A stretch of DNA of 64,000 bases from Bog-532 sp963833835 (lineage in GTDB: Bacteria > Actinomycetota > Actinomycetes > Streptosporangiales > Streptosporangiaceae), in NCBI GenBank assembly GCA_963833835.1, contig CAWHZI010000009.1:244169-308168 (forward strand), given 5' to 3'. This document shows positions 56,321 to 64,000 of this stretch, piece after piece. Position numbers and translations under genes: made by a program. A model generated the notes under the pieces. The model ran no database searches. It had not been told where the DNA came from and saw only the letters and a program-made list of their open reading frames with translations. Position 1 is the stretch's first letter. The number at the start of each line of letters is the position of its first letter.

Positions 56321-57508
56321 GTGAAAATTTCCGACATCACGATCAAGACATTCCGCTCGCACGCGGACCGCTGGGACGTCGGTCATGCCCAGTTGCTGCC
56401 GAACGTAGAACTGCGGCAGACCGTGCTCTCCATCCACACCGACGACGGTGTGGCCGGGCACTACTTCGGCGGCGGCTCTCACGGGGACGCGGAAGGCCTC
56501 AATGTCGTCGACCAGAGCATGATCCTGGGCCGGATCAAGAGCCTGTTGCTCGGATGCGACCCGCTCGACCGGGAAATGATCTGGAAGTGGCTGTGGGTGG
56601 CCAACATCCCGGAGAACGTGGCCAGCACCGTGGACAACGTCCTGTGGGACCTGGCCGGCAACGCTGCGGGCCAGCCCGTCTACAAGCTCCTCGGCGGGGC
56701 CCGCGACCGGGTCAAGGCGTACGCGTCGACCTATCCGAACATCGGCAAGCCGCACGTCTACGCGGAGCACGCGCTGGAGTGCAAGAAGAAGGGCTACCTC
56801 GCCTACAAGATCCACCCGCACTACTTCTGGGACCCCGAAGCTGGGCAGCCCACCCCCGGCCGGCCTTCCAACATCGCCGCGGACATCGAGACGATCCACC
56901 TGGTGCGGGAGGCGGTCGGCCCGGACTACGTGCTTATGTACGACCCCTGGGGCACCTACATGTCGCTGGAAGAGGCGATCAAGGTCGGCCGGGAGCTGGA
57001 AAAGGCTGGCTACTACTGGTACGAGCACCCGATGCCGGAATACCGGGTGGAAAGCTACGTGCGGCTGTGCCGCGAGCTGACGATCCCCGTGCTGTCGCCG
57101 GAGATCGCCGCGGGAGGCGTGTTCACCCGGGCCGAGTGGATCCTGCGCGGCGCGAGCGACATGAGCCGGATTGACGTCAACCGGGGCGGCGTCACCGGAG
57201 CGCGGAAGACGGCCATCGTCAGCGAGGCTTTCGGGGTCCGGTGCGAGATCCACATGTCCGGCTTCGGCAACCTTCAGGTGCTGGGCGCGACGTCGGAAGA
57301 CACCTCGGAGTACTACGAGAAAGGGCTGCTGGCCCCCGGTGTCGACTATGAGGGGTCGCATCCTTATCTGAATGCGGTCTGCGACGTCATCGACGCCGAT
57401 GGATACGTGTCACTGCCGCCGGGCCCGGGCATGGGCTACGACATCAACTGGGACTACATCGACGGCAACCTCCTCGACGCCGGCGTCCCGAACCAGCGAG
57501 GCTGGTAG
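56321..57508 (+). CDS. Enolase-superfamily aldonate dehydratase (MR/MLE type)
   Basis: Acid-sugar dehydratase of 395 residues of the mandelate racemase/muconate lactonising branch. The catalytic KxH motif is AYKIHPH (Lys163, His165). Metal ligands are Asp208 (LMYDPWG), Glu235 (YEHPMPE) and Glu261 (SPEIAAGG). His311 in EIHMSGFG is the second acid/base candidate. It would convert an aldonate to 2-keto-3-deoxyaldonate. Relatives include L-rhamnonate, L-fuconate and galactarate dehydratases; KxH is less common than KxK. GTG 56321 has GGAGGAG upstream. Confidence 0.9.
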   Translation: MKISDITIKTFRSHADRWDVGHAQLLPNVELRQTVLSIHTDDGVAGHYFGGGSHGDAEGLNVVDQSMILGRIKSLLLGCDPLDREMIWKWLWVANIPENVASTVDNVLWDLAGNAAGQPVYKLLGGARDRVKAYASTYPNIGKPHVYAEHALECKKKGYLAYKIHPHYFWDPEAGQPTPGRPSNIAADIETIHLVREAVGPDYVLMYDPWGTYMSLEEAIKVGRELEKAGYYWYEHPMPEYRVESYVRLCRELTIPVLSPEIAAGGVFTRAEWILRGASDMSRIDVNRGGVTGARKTAIVSEAFGVRCEIHMSGFGNLQVLGATSEDTSEYYEKGLLAPGVDYEGSHPYLNAVCDVIDADGYVSLPPGPGMGYDINWDYIDGNLLDAGVPNQRGW

Positions 57509-57513
57509 CGGGA

Positions 57514-57816
57514 ATGCGTGAGGCGTGCGTGATGCGGCTCAAGCCCGGCAACGAGGCCGTCTACCAGGAGAAGCACGACAACATCTGGCCCGAGATGCTC
57601 GAGGTGATGAAGCGGACCGGCATCCGGAACTACTCGATCTACCGGCACGGTCTGACGCTGTTCGCTTATCTCGAGCGCGATGAACCGGCGGCACCCGATG
57701 CTGCGCCCGATCCGGTGGTGCTGCGGTGGTGGAAGATGATGGAGCCGTACATGGAGTGCAACCCGGACGGATCGCCGCGGCAGGAGCCGGTCGAGGAGAT
57801 GTTCCACGCCGACTGA
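57514..57816 (+). CDS. L-rhamnose mutarotase-family protein
   Basis: Protein of 100 residues of the RhaM/DUF718 family, which interconverts alpha and beta anomers of L-rhamnose or related sugars. It contains REACVMRLKPGNEAVYQEKHDNIWPEML (catalytic His) and NYSIYRHGLTLFAYLE, then WWKMMEPYMECNPDGSP. It starts 5 bp after the dehydratase stop and ends the operon. Its presence points to a deoxyhexose such as L-rhamnose or L-fucose as the imported sugar. Confidence 0.92.
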   Translation: MREACVMRLKPGNEAVYQEKHDNIWPEMLEVMKRTGIRNYSIYRHGLTLFAYLERDEPAAPDAAPDPVVLRWWKMMEPYMECNPDGSPRQEPVEEMFHAD

Positions 57817-57905
57817 AAGGACTGGGCGCCCGGGTCCCCCGGTAATCGGCCGGGGATAATGGCGACCTCGTGTTCCTGGCGAATGCGGGAAACGAGGAGG
57901 TCGGC

Positions 57906-59219
57906 ATGATCCGCCGTGACGCGCTGTCGGAGTACGTCCGGGCATCGCTGTGGGTGCTGCCCACGCTGTCGGTGCTGGCCGCCCTGGCCGCCGGGGCGCT
58001 GCTGTCGGCCGTCAACGTCGGGGTGCACTCGCCGCTGGCGTTCCAGGGAACGCCCGACGATGCCCGCAACCTGCTGATCGGCATCTCCGGGACAATGGTG
58101 ACGGTCATCGCCCTGCTGCTGGGCCTGGCGGTGGTGGCGCTGCAGCTGTCTTCGACCCAGTTCTCGCCCCGGCTGCTGCGCAACTTCCTGCGCGACCGGC
58201 CGAACCAGATCGTCCTGTCCGCCTTCGTTGCGACCTTCGCCTACAGCGCGGCCGGGCTGTACACGGTCGGCGTGTCCGGGGGCAACCGTACCGCTAGTTT
58301 CCCCCGGCTGGCGGTGAGCGGCTCACTGGTGCTGCTGTTCCTCAGCCTCGGCCTGCTGGTGTTTTTTGCCGACCACCTGGCGCACTCCATCCAGGTCGAC
58401 ACGATCATGGACAAGGTGCAGCGCACCACCGTCACGGTGATCGAGCATGGGCTGCTGACCGGGGGCGAGGACCCGCCTGAGGTCCCGGCCGGGGCGACGG
58501 TGGTCACATCCCGGCAGTCCGGCTACGTGCAGGCCGTGCACTGCAGCGATCTGCTGGCTCAGGCCGCCAGGTATGGGGTGTGCGTGCGGCTGCGGGCCAG
58601 GATCGGTGAGCACGTGGTGGCCGGGACCACGCTGGCGTGGATCTGGCCTGTGTCGCCCGTCTCGCGCGGCGGTCCCGCACCGGACCTGCGGCGGTTCGCA
58701 CCTGTCCTGGAAAAGTGGGTGCGGATCGGGTTCGAGCGCACCCTGGAGCAGGACGCCGCGTTCGGCATCCGGCAACTGGTCGACACGGCGTGCAAGGCGC
58801 TGTCCCCCGCGGTCAACGATCCCTACACCGCCGTCCAGGCGATCGATCACCTGTCGGTGATCTTCTGCGTGCTGGCCCAGCGGCCCCTCGGAGATCACGT
58901 GGCCCGCCAGCCCGGTGGGGCGGCGGTCATCGTGCCCGGGCGGCGGTTTCCTGAATACCTCGCGGTGATGTGCGGGCTCATCCGCCGCTACGGCGCGAGC
59001 GAGCCCACCGTGGCCGGCGCACTACTCCGGCTGCTCGCCGCCTGCGCCGGCGTGGCCGATGGCGATCCCGAACTCTGCACGGCGATCGAGGAGCAGGCCC
59101 GCCTCATCGTGGCCGACACCGAACGGGAAGTCCCGCAGCCGGCTGACCTGGTCCCGGTCCGCGACGAAGCCGAAGTGGTGCGCTTGGCTCTGCTCGGCCA
59201 ACGGCCCTCGGCACTTTGA
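57906..59219 (+). CDS. DUF2254 membrane protein
   Basis: Membrane protein of 437 residues of the DUF2254 family, function unknown. Four transmembrane segments lie in the first 160 residues (ASLWVLPTLSVLAALAAGALL, ISGTMVTVIALLLGLAVVALQLSS, IVLSAFVATFAYSAAGLYTV, LVLLFLSLGLLVFFADHLAHSI). A cytoplasmic part follows with TVVTSRQSGYVQAV and the family hallmark DTACKALSPAVNDPYTAVQAIDHL. ATG 57906 has GAGGAGG upstream. Confidence 0.9.
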   Translation: MIRRDALSEYVRASLWVLPTLSVLAALAAGALLSAVNVGVHSPLAFQGTPDDARNLLIGISGTMVTVIALLLGLAVVALQLSSTQFSPRLLRNFLRDRPNQIVLSAFVATFAYSAAGLYTVGVSGGNRTASFPRLAVSGSLVLLFLSLGLLVFFADHLAHSIQVDTIMDKVQRTTVTVIEHGLLTGGEDPPEVPAGATVVTSRQSGYVQAVHCSDLLAQAARYGVCVRLRARIGEHVVAGTTLAWIWPVSPVSRGGPAPDLRRFAPVLEKWVRIGFERTLEQDAAFGIRQLVDTACKALSPAVNDPYTAVQAIDHLSVIFCVLAQRPLGDHVARQPGGAAVIVPGRRFPEYLAVMCGLIRRYGASEPTVAGALLRLLAACAGVADGDPELCTAIEEQARLIVADTEREVPQPADLVPVRDEAEVVRLALLGQRPSAL

Positions 59220-59255
59220 CCAGCCTGCTCCTGCCTGCGCGCCGCTGCCTGCGCG

Positions 59256-60320
59256 CTAGACCTGGATGGCGAGCAGGTCGCCGAGGTGGCGGTCGATCTG
59301 GGGCATGTAGGTCGGGGCGACGCCGAACAGGCCCAGGTGCCCGAGGACGTCCTCGACCACCCGCAGTTCGCTGCCCTTGATCAGCTCCTGCTCGGGCGCG
59401 CAGTCCCGGACCGGGAACAGCAGGTCCTCGTCGATCGGCATGACGAAGGTCTTGGCGGTGATCCGGTCCAGGGCGGCGGCCAGATCACCACCGGTGTGCC
59501 GGGCCACGTCGCCGCGCTGCCACTTCCAGGACTGGGTGAGCAGGTCGTCCGGGTCCATGGGGGCAAAGTAGGGCTCGAGGAAGCCGGTGATGAACTCCTC
59601 CCTGCTCCCGAAGTCGAGGGCGCGCCAGACCTCCTGCTTCCAGAACTCGGTCGAGAACCCGACCACGGCCCAGATGTGGGCCTGGCGCTTCAGGCCCGCC
59701 TCGACGTCGGCGTTCGAGGCGTAGTCGCCGCCGTTCCAGCCCGGGTCGGACCAGGTCGCCTCGCGCATCGTCTCGGCCAGCAGGAAGTCGTGCGGGGTGT
59801 TCTGCGCGGTGCCGGCGATCGGGGCCGCCCGCAGCACCTGGTCGGGAAACCGCACCGCCCACTCATACGTCTGCTGGGCGCCCATCGAACCGCCGGTGAC
59901 CAGGGCCAGCCGCTCGATCCCGAAGTGCTGGCGCAGCAGCCGTTCCTGGGCCACCACGTCATCGCCGATCCGCACGTGGGGGAACTTCGACATGGCCAGC
60001 CCGGCGTTGGCGCCGTCGGCGTTGTGCGGCGAGACGGACAGGCCGCTGCCGATCTGGTTGACCGCGATGATGAAGTACCGCTCGGGGTTCAGGGCATGTT
60101 CCGGGCCGACGTAGACGTCACGCCAGATCTGGTGGGTGCCCGAGTACCAGGTGGTGATCAGGATGGCGTTGTCGCGGGCCTCGTTCAGCTCGCCCCAGGT
60201 GGTCACGGCGAGCTGGCAGTCCGGGATCGAGCCGCCCTCTTCCAGGTCGAGCCGCCCGACGCTGATCAGGTCGTAGTCCCCGTGGAACTCGTGCGTGTAG
60301 AACGGGTTGTCGATGCTCAT
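59256..60320 (-). CDS. MetX-like alpha/beta hydrolase (homoserine acetyltransferase family)
   Basis: Protein of 354 residues of the homoserine O-acetyltransferase-like branch of alpha/beta hydrolases. The nucleophile Ser is in VTGGSMGAQQTYEWA. Other marks are TTWGELNEARDNAILITTWYSG, NQIGSGLSVSPHNADG, the acid in FVMPIDEDLLFPVRDC and the His in DVLGHLGLFG. It lacks clear features of a true MetX substrate site, and the context differs. Its ATG overlaps the stop of the Baeyer-Villiger monooxygenase (ATGA), so a hydrolase of the ester product is the better guess. Acyl transfer cannot be excluded. Confidence 0.82.
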   Translation of the reverse strand: MSIDNPFYTHEFHGDYDLISVGRLDLEEGGSIPDCQLAVTTWGELNEARDNAILITTWYSGTHQIWRDVYVGPEHALNPERYFIIAVNQIGSGLSVSPHNADGANAGLAMSKFPHVRIGDDVVAQERLLRQHFGIERLALVTGGSMGAQQTYEWAVRFPDQVLRAAPIAGTAQNTPHDFLLAETMREATWSDPGWNGGDYASNADVEAGLKRQAHIWAVVGFSTEFWKQEVWRALDFGSREEFITGFLEPYFAPMDPDDLLTQSWKWQRGDVARHTGGDLAAALDRITAKTFVMPIDEDLLFPVRDCAPEQELIKGSELRVVEDVLGHLGLFGVAPTYMPQIDRHLGDLLAIQV

Positions 60321-61966
60321 GCTGATGCTCCTGCCGGGTCAGGCTGTGATTCGGCGCTGAAGGTGAAACCCTCGTAGTCGTGTTCGGCGATCTCGTCGCA
60401 CTTGGCCCGGTAGGGGCCGACAAAGTCGAGGCTGGGCAGAAACACCCGCGGCTTGCCCGGGATGTTGGCGCCCATGTACCAGGTGTCCGCCGTCGGGAAC
60501 AGGGTGCCGGCGGCCTGCTCGGCCACATGCGCAACCCAGTCGTCCTCGGCCTGCTTGGTCGGCTCAATGAGCACGGCGCCGCGCTCGCGCATGTCGGCGA
60601 TGATCCGGCCGATGAACTCCACGTGCTGCTCGATCGAGACCGGCATGTTGGACAGCACCGACGGGCTCTGCGGTCCGGTGATGGTGAACAGGTTCGGGTA
60701 GCCGTAGCTCATCAGGCCGAGGTAGGTCTTCGGCCCCTCGGCCCAATTCTCCCGGATGAGGCGGCCGCCGCGACCACGGACGTCAATGCGGCTGAGCGGA
60801 CCGGTCATGGCGTCGAAGCCGGTGGCGTAGACGATCGCGTCGAACTCGTACTCCGTCCCGTCATCCAGCCGGACCCCGGCCGGGGTGATCTCAGCGATCG
60901 GGGTGGCTTTGACGTCAACTAGGTGCACGTTGTCCCGATTGAAGGTCTCGAAGTAGCCGGAGTCGAGCGGGTTGCGCTTGCACCCGAACGGATAGCCCTT
61001 GGGGATCAGCAGCTCGGCGGTCGCCGGGTCGTTCACCTTCTCCCGGATCCGGTCGTGCAGGAACTCACGGACCTTTTCGTTGGCCTCGTCGACGAAGAAG
61101 ATGTCGCCGTAGGAACCCAGCCAGATGCCGAAGCCGCCTTCGTCCCAGCGCTGCTGGAGCGCGTGGTAACGCTCCTCGGGCGGGGTCTCCAGGGCGCCCT
61201 TCTCCTCGAAGTACAGCTCGAACCCGAAGTAGGAGCTCCGGACCCGTTCCCGGATCCCCTCGTAGTCGGCCTTGCGGGCCCGGCGGACCTCCTCGGGCAC
61301 CGGCCCGTTGTTGGCCGGGACGATGTAGTTAGCGGTGCGCTGGAACACGGTGAGGTCGGCGGCCTGCTGTGCGATCAGCGGGATGGACTGGACCGCGCTG
61401 GCGCCAGTGCCGATGACCCCGACTCGCTGGCCAGCGAAGTCCACGCCCTCGTGCGGCCAACTCCCGGTGTGGTAGCTGTCCCCGCGGAAGGAGTCGATCC
61501 CGTTGAACTTCGGGGTGTTGACCGCGGACAGGGATCCAACCGCCGAGATCAGGTACTGGGCCGTCACCGTCTCGCCGGTGTCGGTGGTGATCGTCCAGCG
61601 ACCGGTGTCCTCGTTGAAGGTGGCCGCGGTGACCTTCGTGTTGAACTGGATGTCCTTGGCCAGGTCAAAGCGGTCGGTCACGTGCTCCAGGTAAGAGCGG
61701 ATCTCCGGCGCTTCGGGGTACCGCTCGCTCCACTCCCACTCCTGCCACAAATCCTTGTCGAAGGAGTAGCAGTAGATGTAACTGTCGGAGTCGCAGCGTG
61801 CCCCCGGGTAGCGGTTCCAGTACCAGGTCCCGCCGACGTTACCGCCGGTCTCGAAGACCTTGACCGCCAGCCCCAAGTCGTCGCGCAGCTTGTGCAGCAT
61901 GTACAGACCCGAGAATCCGGCGCCGATGACGACCGCGTCGACGCGATCGGGAGTTGTTTCCGGCAT
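60317..61966 (-). CDS. Baeyer-Villiger flavin monooxygenase
   Basis: Type I Baeyer-Villiger monooxygenase of 549 residues. The FAD motif is VIGAGFSGLYML (15-20), followed by GGTWYWNRYPGARCDSDSYIYCYSF. The fingerprint FRGDSYHTGSWP (Phe160 to Pro171, FxGxxxHxxxWP) is exact. The NADPH motif is GVIGTGASAVQ. It converts a ketone to an ester or lactone with NADPH and oxygen. ATG 61966 has AAAGGGA upstream and gives the family's usual length; an in-frame extension to 62134 would cross the promoter. It is divergent from an AraC regulator and coupled to the MetX-like hydrolase. The natural ketone is unknown. Confidence 0.94.
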   Translation of the reverse strand: MPETTPDRVDAVVIGAGFSGLYMLHKLRDDLGLAVKVFETGGNVGGTWYWNRYPGARCDSDSYIYCYSFDKDLWQEWEWSERYPEAPEIRSYLEHVTDRFDLAKDIQFNTKVTAATFNEDTGRWTITTDTGETVTAQYLISAVGSLSAVNTPKFNGIDSFRGDSYHTGSWPHEGVDFAGQRVGVIGTGASAVQSIPLIAQQAADLTVFQRTANYIVPANNGPVPEEVRRARKADYEGIRERVRSSYFGFELYFEEKGALETPPEERYHALQQRWDEGGFGIWLGSYGDIFFVDEANEKVREFLHDRIREKVNDPATAELLIPKGYPFGCKRNPLDSGYFETFNRDNVHLVDVKATPIAEITPAGVRLDDGTEYEFDAIVYATGFDAMTGPLSRIDVRGRGGRLIRENWAEGPKTYLGLMSYGYPNLFTITGPQSPSVLSNMPVSIEQHVEFIGRIIADMRERGAVLIEPTKQAEDDWVAHVAEQAAGTLFPTADTWYMGANIPGKPRVFLPSLDFVGPYRAKCDEIAEHDYEGFTFSAESQPDPAGASA

Positions 61967-62092
61967 CGCTGCGTCCCTTTCGTCGGCTATGGGACTGCCG
62001 GTAGTGTCCGTCGCGGGCGGCCCGGAGGCCTTGGACGTGGGTGCGCTGGTGTTGGACAAACGTGCTCGGTTGGACCGTGCAGCAGAAACTTT

Positions 62093-62106
62093 GTGACCTG
62101 GGTCAC
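62093..62106. promoter_or_regulatory. Palindrome GTGACCTGGGTCAC between BVMO and AraC genes
   Basis: Perfect 6-bp arms (GTGACC, GGTCAC) separated by TG in the 184-bp divergent gap, 45 bp before the AraC start. A dyad in this place suggests an operator. AraC proteins usually bind direct repeats, so another regulator, for example GntR- or TetR-like, could be involved. Confidence 0.45.
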
Positions 62107-62150
62107 GACGTTTATGATCGAAGGCAGGCCCCAAAGACGGGGAGGCCTCA

Positions 62151-63041
62151 ATGACGATGAGCCTGATCGTTCCGGACGAACTTCCGACCTGGGTGCCGGG
62201 GCGGCCGACGGTCCGCAGCCCGGATCAGGGCTGGCCCGGTGTCTCGGTCCGCGGCTACCGGTACGCCGGCTCCGACGTGATGGTGCCGCCGATGCGCGAT
62301 TACATCGTCGTCGCGTACCTGCGCGGGGTCACCTCGATGCGCCGTCAGGTCGACGGGGAATGGATCAGCGAGACCTTACGGCCGGGCGACGTCTCGCTGC
62401 TGACCCGCGCGGCCGAGTCGCATTGGGTCTGGCCCGAGGACATAGAGGTCGTGCACGTCTACCTGACCAAGGACGAGCTGACCGCCACCTGCCGGCAGAT
62501 GTACGACCGCGACGTCGAGGACGTCGCCCTGCTGGACGAGGTCAAGGCGGACGACCCCGCGATCCACGCCGCGGCCATGGCGATCGCGCGGGAGGCGGCC
62601 CAGGGTGGGGCGGGCAGCCGGCTGCTGGTCGACTCGCTGTCCTGCCAGCTCGCGGTGCACATCCTGCGCCGGCACGCGCACGTGCTGTTCCGCGAGGTGG
62701 ACACCGGCGAGGGGCTCACGTTCCGGCAGGAGCGCACCGTGCGGGACTACGTCGACGCTCACCTGGGCGAGAACATCTCCCTGAACGACCTGGCCGTCTC
62801 GGTGGCGCTGAGCCGGTTCCACTTCGCCCGGATGTTCCGCCAGTCGGTAGGGACCAGCCCGCACGAGTACGTGCTGCAGCAGCGGCTGGAGCGGGCCCGG
62901 ACCATGCTGAGCCGGACCAACGCTTCGCTGATGGAGATCGCGGGCTGCTGCGGGTTCGCGGACCAGAGCCACATGAACCGGGTGTTCCGGAAGCGGGTGG
63001 GGCAGACGCCGGGGCAGTACCGGACTTCGGCCGACCGGTAG
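62151..63041 (+). CDS. AraC-family transcriptional regulator
   Basis: Regulator of 296 residues. The N-terminal part (about 1-170) is cupin-like (LRPGDVSLLTRAAESHWVW). The C-terminal AraC domain (about 195-294) has two HTH motifs: NISLNDLAVSVALSRFHFARMFRQSVGTSPHEYVLQQRLERARTML and SLMEIAGCCGFADQSHMNRVFRKRVGQTPGQYR. ATG 62151 has GGGAGG upstream. It is divergent from the BVMO-hydrolase pair and is the likely activator of it. Confidence 0.93.
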   Translation: MTMSLIVPDELPTWVPGRPTVRSPDQGWPGVSVRGYRYAGSDVMVPPMRDYIVVAYLRGVTSMRRQVDGEWISETLRPGDVSLLTRAAESHWVWPEDIEVVHVYLTKDELTATCRQMYDRDVEDVALLDEVKADDPAIHAAAMAIAREAAQGGAGSRLLVDSLSCQLAVHILRRHAHVLFREVDTGEGLTFRQERTVRDYVDAHLGENISLNDLAVSVALSRFHFARMFRQSVGTSPHEYVLQQRLERARTMLSRTNASLMEIAGCCGFADQSHMNRVFRKRVGQTPGQYRTSADR

Positions 63042-63092
63042 CGTGGCTGCCGCCTGATCTTTGAGGCAAACGCTGAGGTCCAAGGGGATCAG

Positions 63093-63472
63093 ATGACGGA
63101 CGCTGCGGCCACGGCTACGGAGACCAACCGAGAGATCATCAGCCAGGCCTTCGACGCCTGGCAGCACGGAACCGGCTACATCTCTGACGTGTTCGCCCCC
63201 GACATGATCTGGCGGATCGAGGGGCATTCGGCGGCGTCGAAGGAGTACGGCAGCAAGCAGCAGTTCGTTGATGAGGTGCTGGCGCCGTTCGGGGCCCGGT
63301 TCAAGGTGGACGAGCCGTTCCGGCCGGTCACGATCCGGGGTGTGTACGCCGACGACGACACCGTGATCTGTCTGTGATCATGAGGCTGGCCGACGGTCTC
63401 GTGGTCGACGGGACGGCGTTCTACGACAGCATCTCGTTCAATGGGCTGTGGGAACGGGTGCAGCCCAGGTAA
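63093..63472 (+). pseudogene. SnoaL-like/NTF2-fold protein with internal deletion and frame break
   Basis: Starts MTDAAATATETNREIISQAFDAWQHGTGYISDVFAPDMIWRIEGHSAASKEYG, a SnoaL-like (NTF2 fold) ketosteroid-isomerase-type N-terminus. That frame stops at 63377 after DDDTVICL. The family's C-terminus, MRLADGLVVDGTAFYDSISFNGLWERVQPR, continues in another frame from 63380 to TAA 63470-63472. About 15-20 residues expected between the two parts are missing, so this looks like a deletion rather than a one-base error. Confidence 0.72.
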
Positions 63473-63584
63473 GCGGCGGGCCGCGGGGCTGGCGGGGCGG
63501 CGGGTGGCGGGCTCGGTGGCGTGCGGCAGGATGGGTGGGCAGCATGATCGCTGGAAGTCAATCAGCTCACCGAGGAGTCATTGC

Positions 63585-64000
63585 ATGTCGAAGCCACCGC
63601 TCCCCCAGGCCGCCATCGAGATGCTGGCCAAGCCCAACCCGGCCGTCATCGCGACCCTGCGGCCGGACGGCCAGCCCGTGACCGCGGCGACCTGGTACCT
63701 GTGGGACAACGGCCGGATCCTGGTCAACATGGACGAGGGCCGCAAGCGGCTGCAGCACATGCGCAACGACCCCCGGGTCACGCTGACCGTGCTGGCCGAG
63801 GGCGACTGGTACAGCACCGTCACCCTCATCGGCCACGTCAGCGAGTGGCGCGAAGACACCGACCTGTCCGACATCGACCGGGTGTCCATCGCATTACGGC
63901 GGCAACCCGTACCCGACGCGGGACCGGGGGCGGTTCAGCGCCTGGATCGACGTCGACCGGTGGTACGGCTGGGGATCGTTGAAGGAGAACGATCAGGCCT
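63585..64000 (+). CDS. PPOX-class oxidoreductase, frameshifted, 3' end outside window
   Basis: ATG 63585 (GAGGAG upstream) begins a PPOX-class (F420-type split-barrel) protein: LPQAAIEMLAKPNPAVIATLRPDGQPVTAATWYLWDNGRILVNMDEGRKRLQHMRNDPRVTLTVL. After DIDRVSI the expected continuation, HYGGNPYPTRDRGRFSAWIDVDRWYGW, is in another frame, implying one extra base near 63890. The gene runs off the window end. Cofactor F420 is likely from the family but not proven. Confidence 0.8.
   Translation, partial: MSKPPLPQAAIEMLAKPNPAVIATLRPDGQPVTAATWYLWDNGRILVNMDEGRKRLQHMRNDPRVTLTVLAEGDWYSTVTLIGHVSEWREDTDLSDIDRVSIALRRQPVPDAGPGAVQRLDRRRPVVRLGIVEGERSG

Overview
The window is high-GC DNA with dense gene packing, many 1-4 nt start/stop overlaps, GTG and TTG starts, and typical actinobacterial families: split-barrel PPOX proteins of the F420/FMN type, a DosR/DosS-like pair, an Rv1733c-type membrane protein, an MmpL transporter, a cytochrome P450, a PucR regulator and DUF2254. 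It is chromosomal DNA of an actinomycete. Genus cannot be read from it. No rRNA, tRNA, CRISPR array, insertion sequence or phage gene was seen.

Layout. (1) 1-11.8 kb: the 5' part of thrS. Next comes a minus-strand run of Rv1733c-like membrane protein, phosphoketolase (xfp), acetate kinase (ackA), PPOX protein and alpha/beta hydrolase. It lies back to back with a DosS-like kinase. A DosR-like regulator and the RNA-binding protein Tex follow. This looks like a hypoxia/dormancy module with a phosphoketolase-acetate kinase energy branch. (2) 12-18.7 kb: a secreted GH3 glycosidase broken by several frameshifts, a sugar-porter MFS protein, a frameshifted GNAT acetyltransferase and a bacterial serpin. 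(3) 18.7-20.7 kb: about 2 kb without a convincing gene, holding a G-quadruplex-type G-rich tract and two strong hairpins. (4) 20.7-38.6 kb: mixed metabolism and regulation (PucR, nitroreductase, GlxA-type AraC regulator, formaldehyde-dehydrogenase-like ADH, haloperoxidase-like hydrolase, FAH hydrolase with a divergent SDR, a Tat-lipoprotein-like polysaccharide deacetylase, PhyH dioxygenase, methyltransferase, MmpL, P450). (5) 38.76-46.96 kb: a complete four-gene Wadjet type II (JetABCD) anti-plasmid system, every junction a 4-nt overlap. This is the strongest defence-type signal. (6) 47-57.8 kb: a deoxysugar or aldonate catabolic locus: IclR regulator, aldo/keto reductase and Zn-ADH facing an ABC sugar importer, a DapA-family aldolase, a lactonase, an enolase-superfamily dehydratase and a rhamnose-type mutarotase. 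The likely substrate is L-rhamnose, L-fucose or a related sugar. (7) 57.9-64 kb: a DUF2254 membrane protein, a Baeyer-Villiger monooxygenase overlapping a MetX-like acyl hydrolase with a divergent AraC regulator, a damaged SnoaL-like gene and a partial PPOX gene.

Caution. Many genes carry apparent reading-frame breaks: tex, GH3, GNAT, the serpin N-terminus, the GlxA regulator, dapA-like, SnoaL and the last PPOX gene. Two apparent fusions, Tex with the response regulator and ABC ATPase with its binding protein, may have the same cause. GH3 and GNAT may be true pseudogenes. The single breaks could equally be indel errors in the assembly. Read mapping would separate the two.
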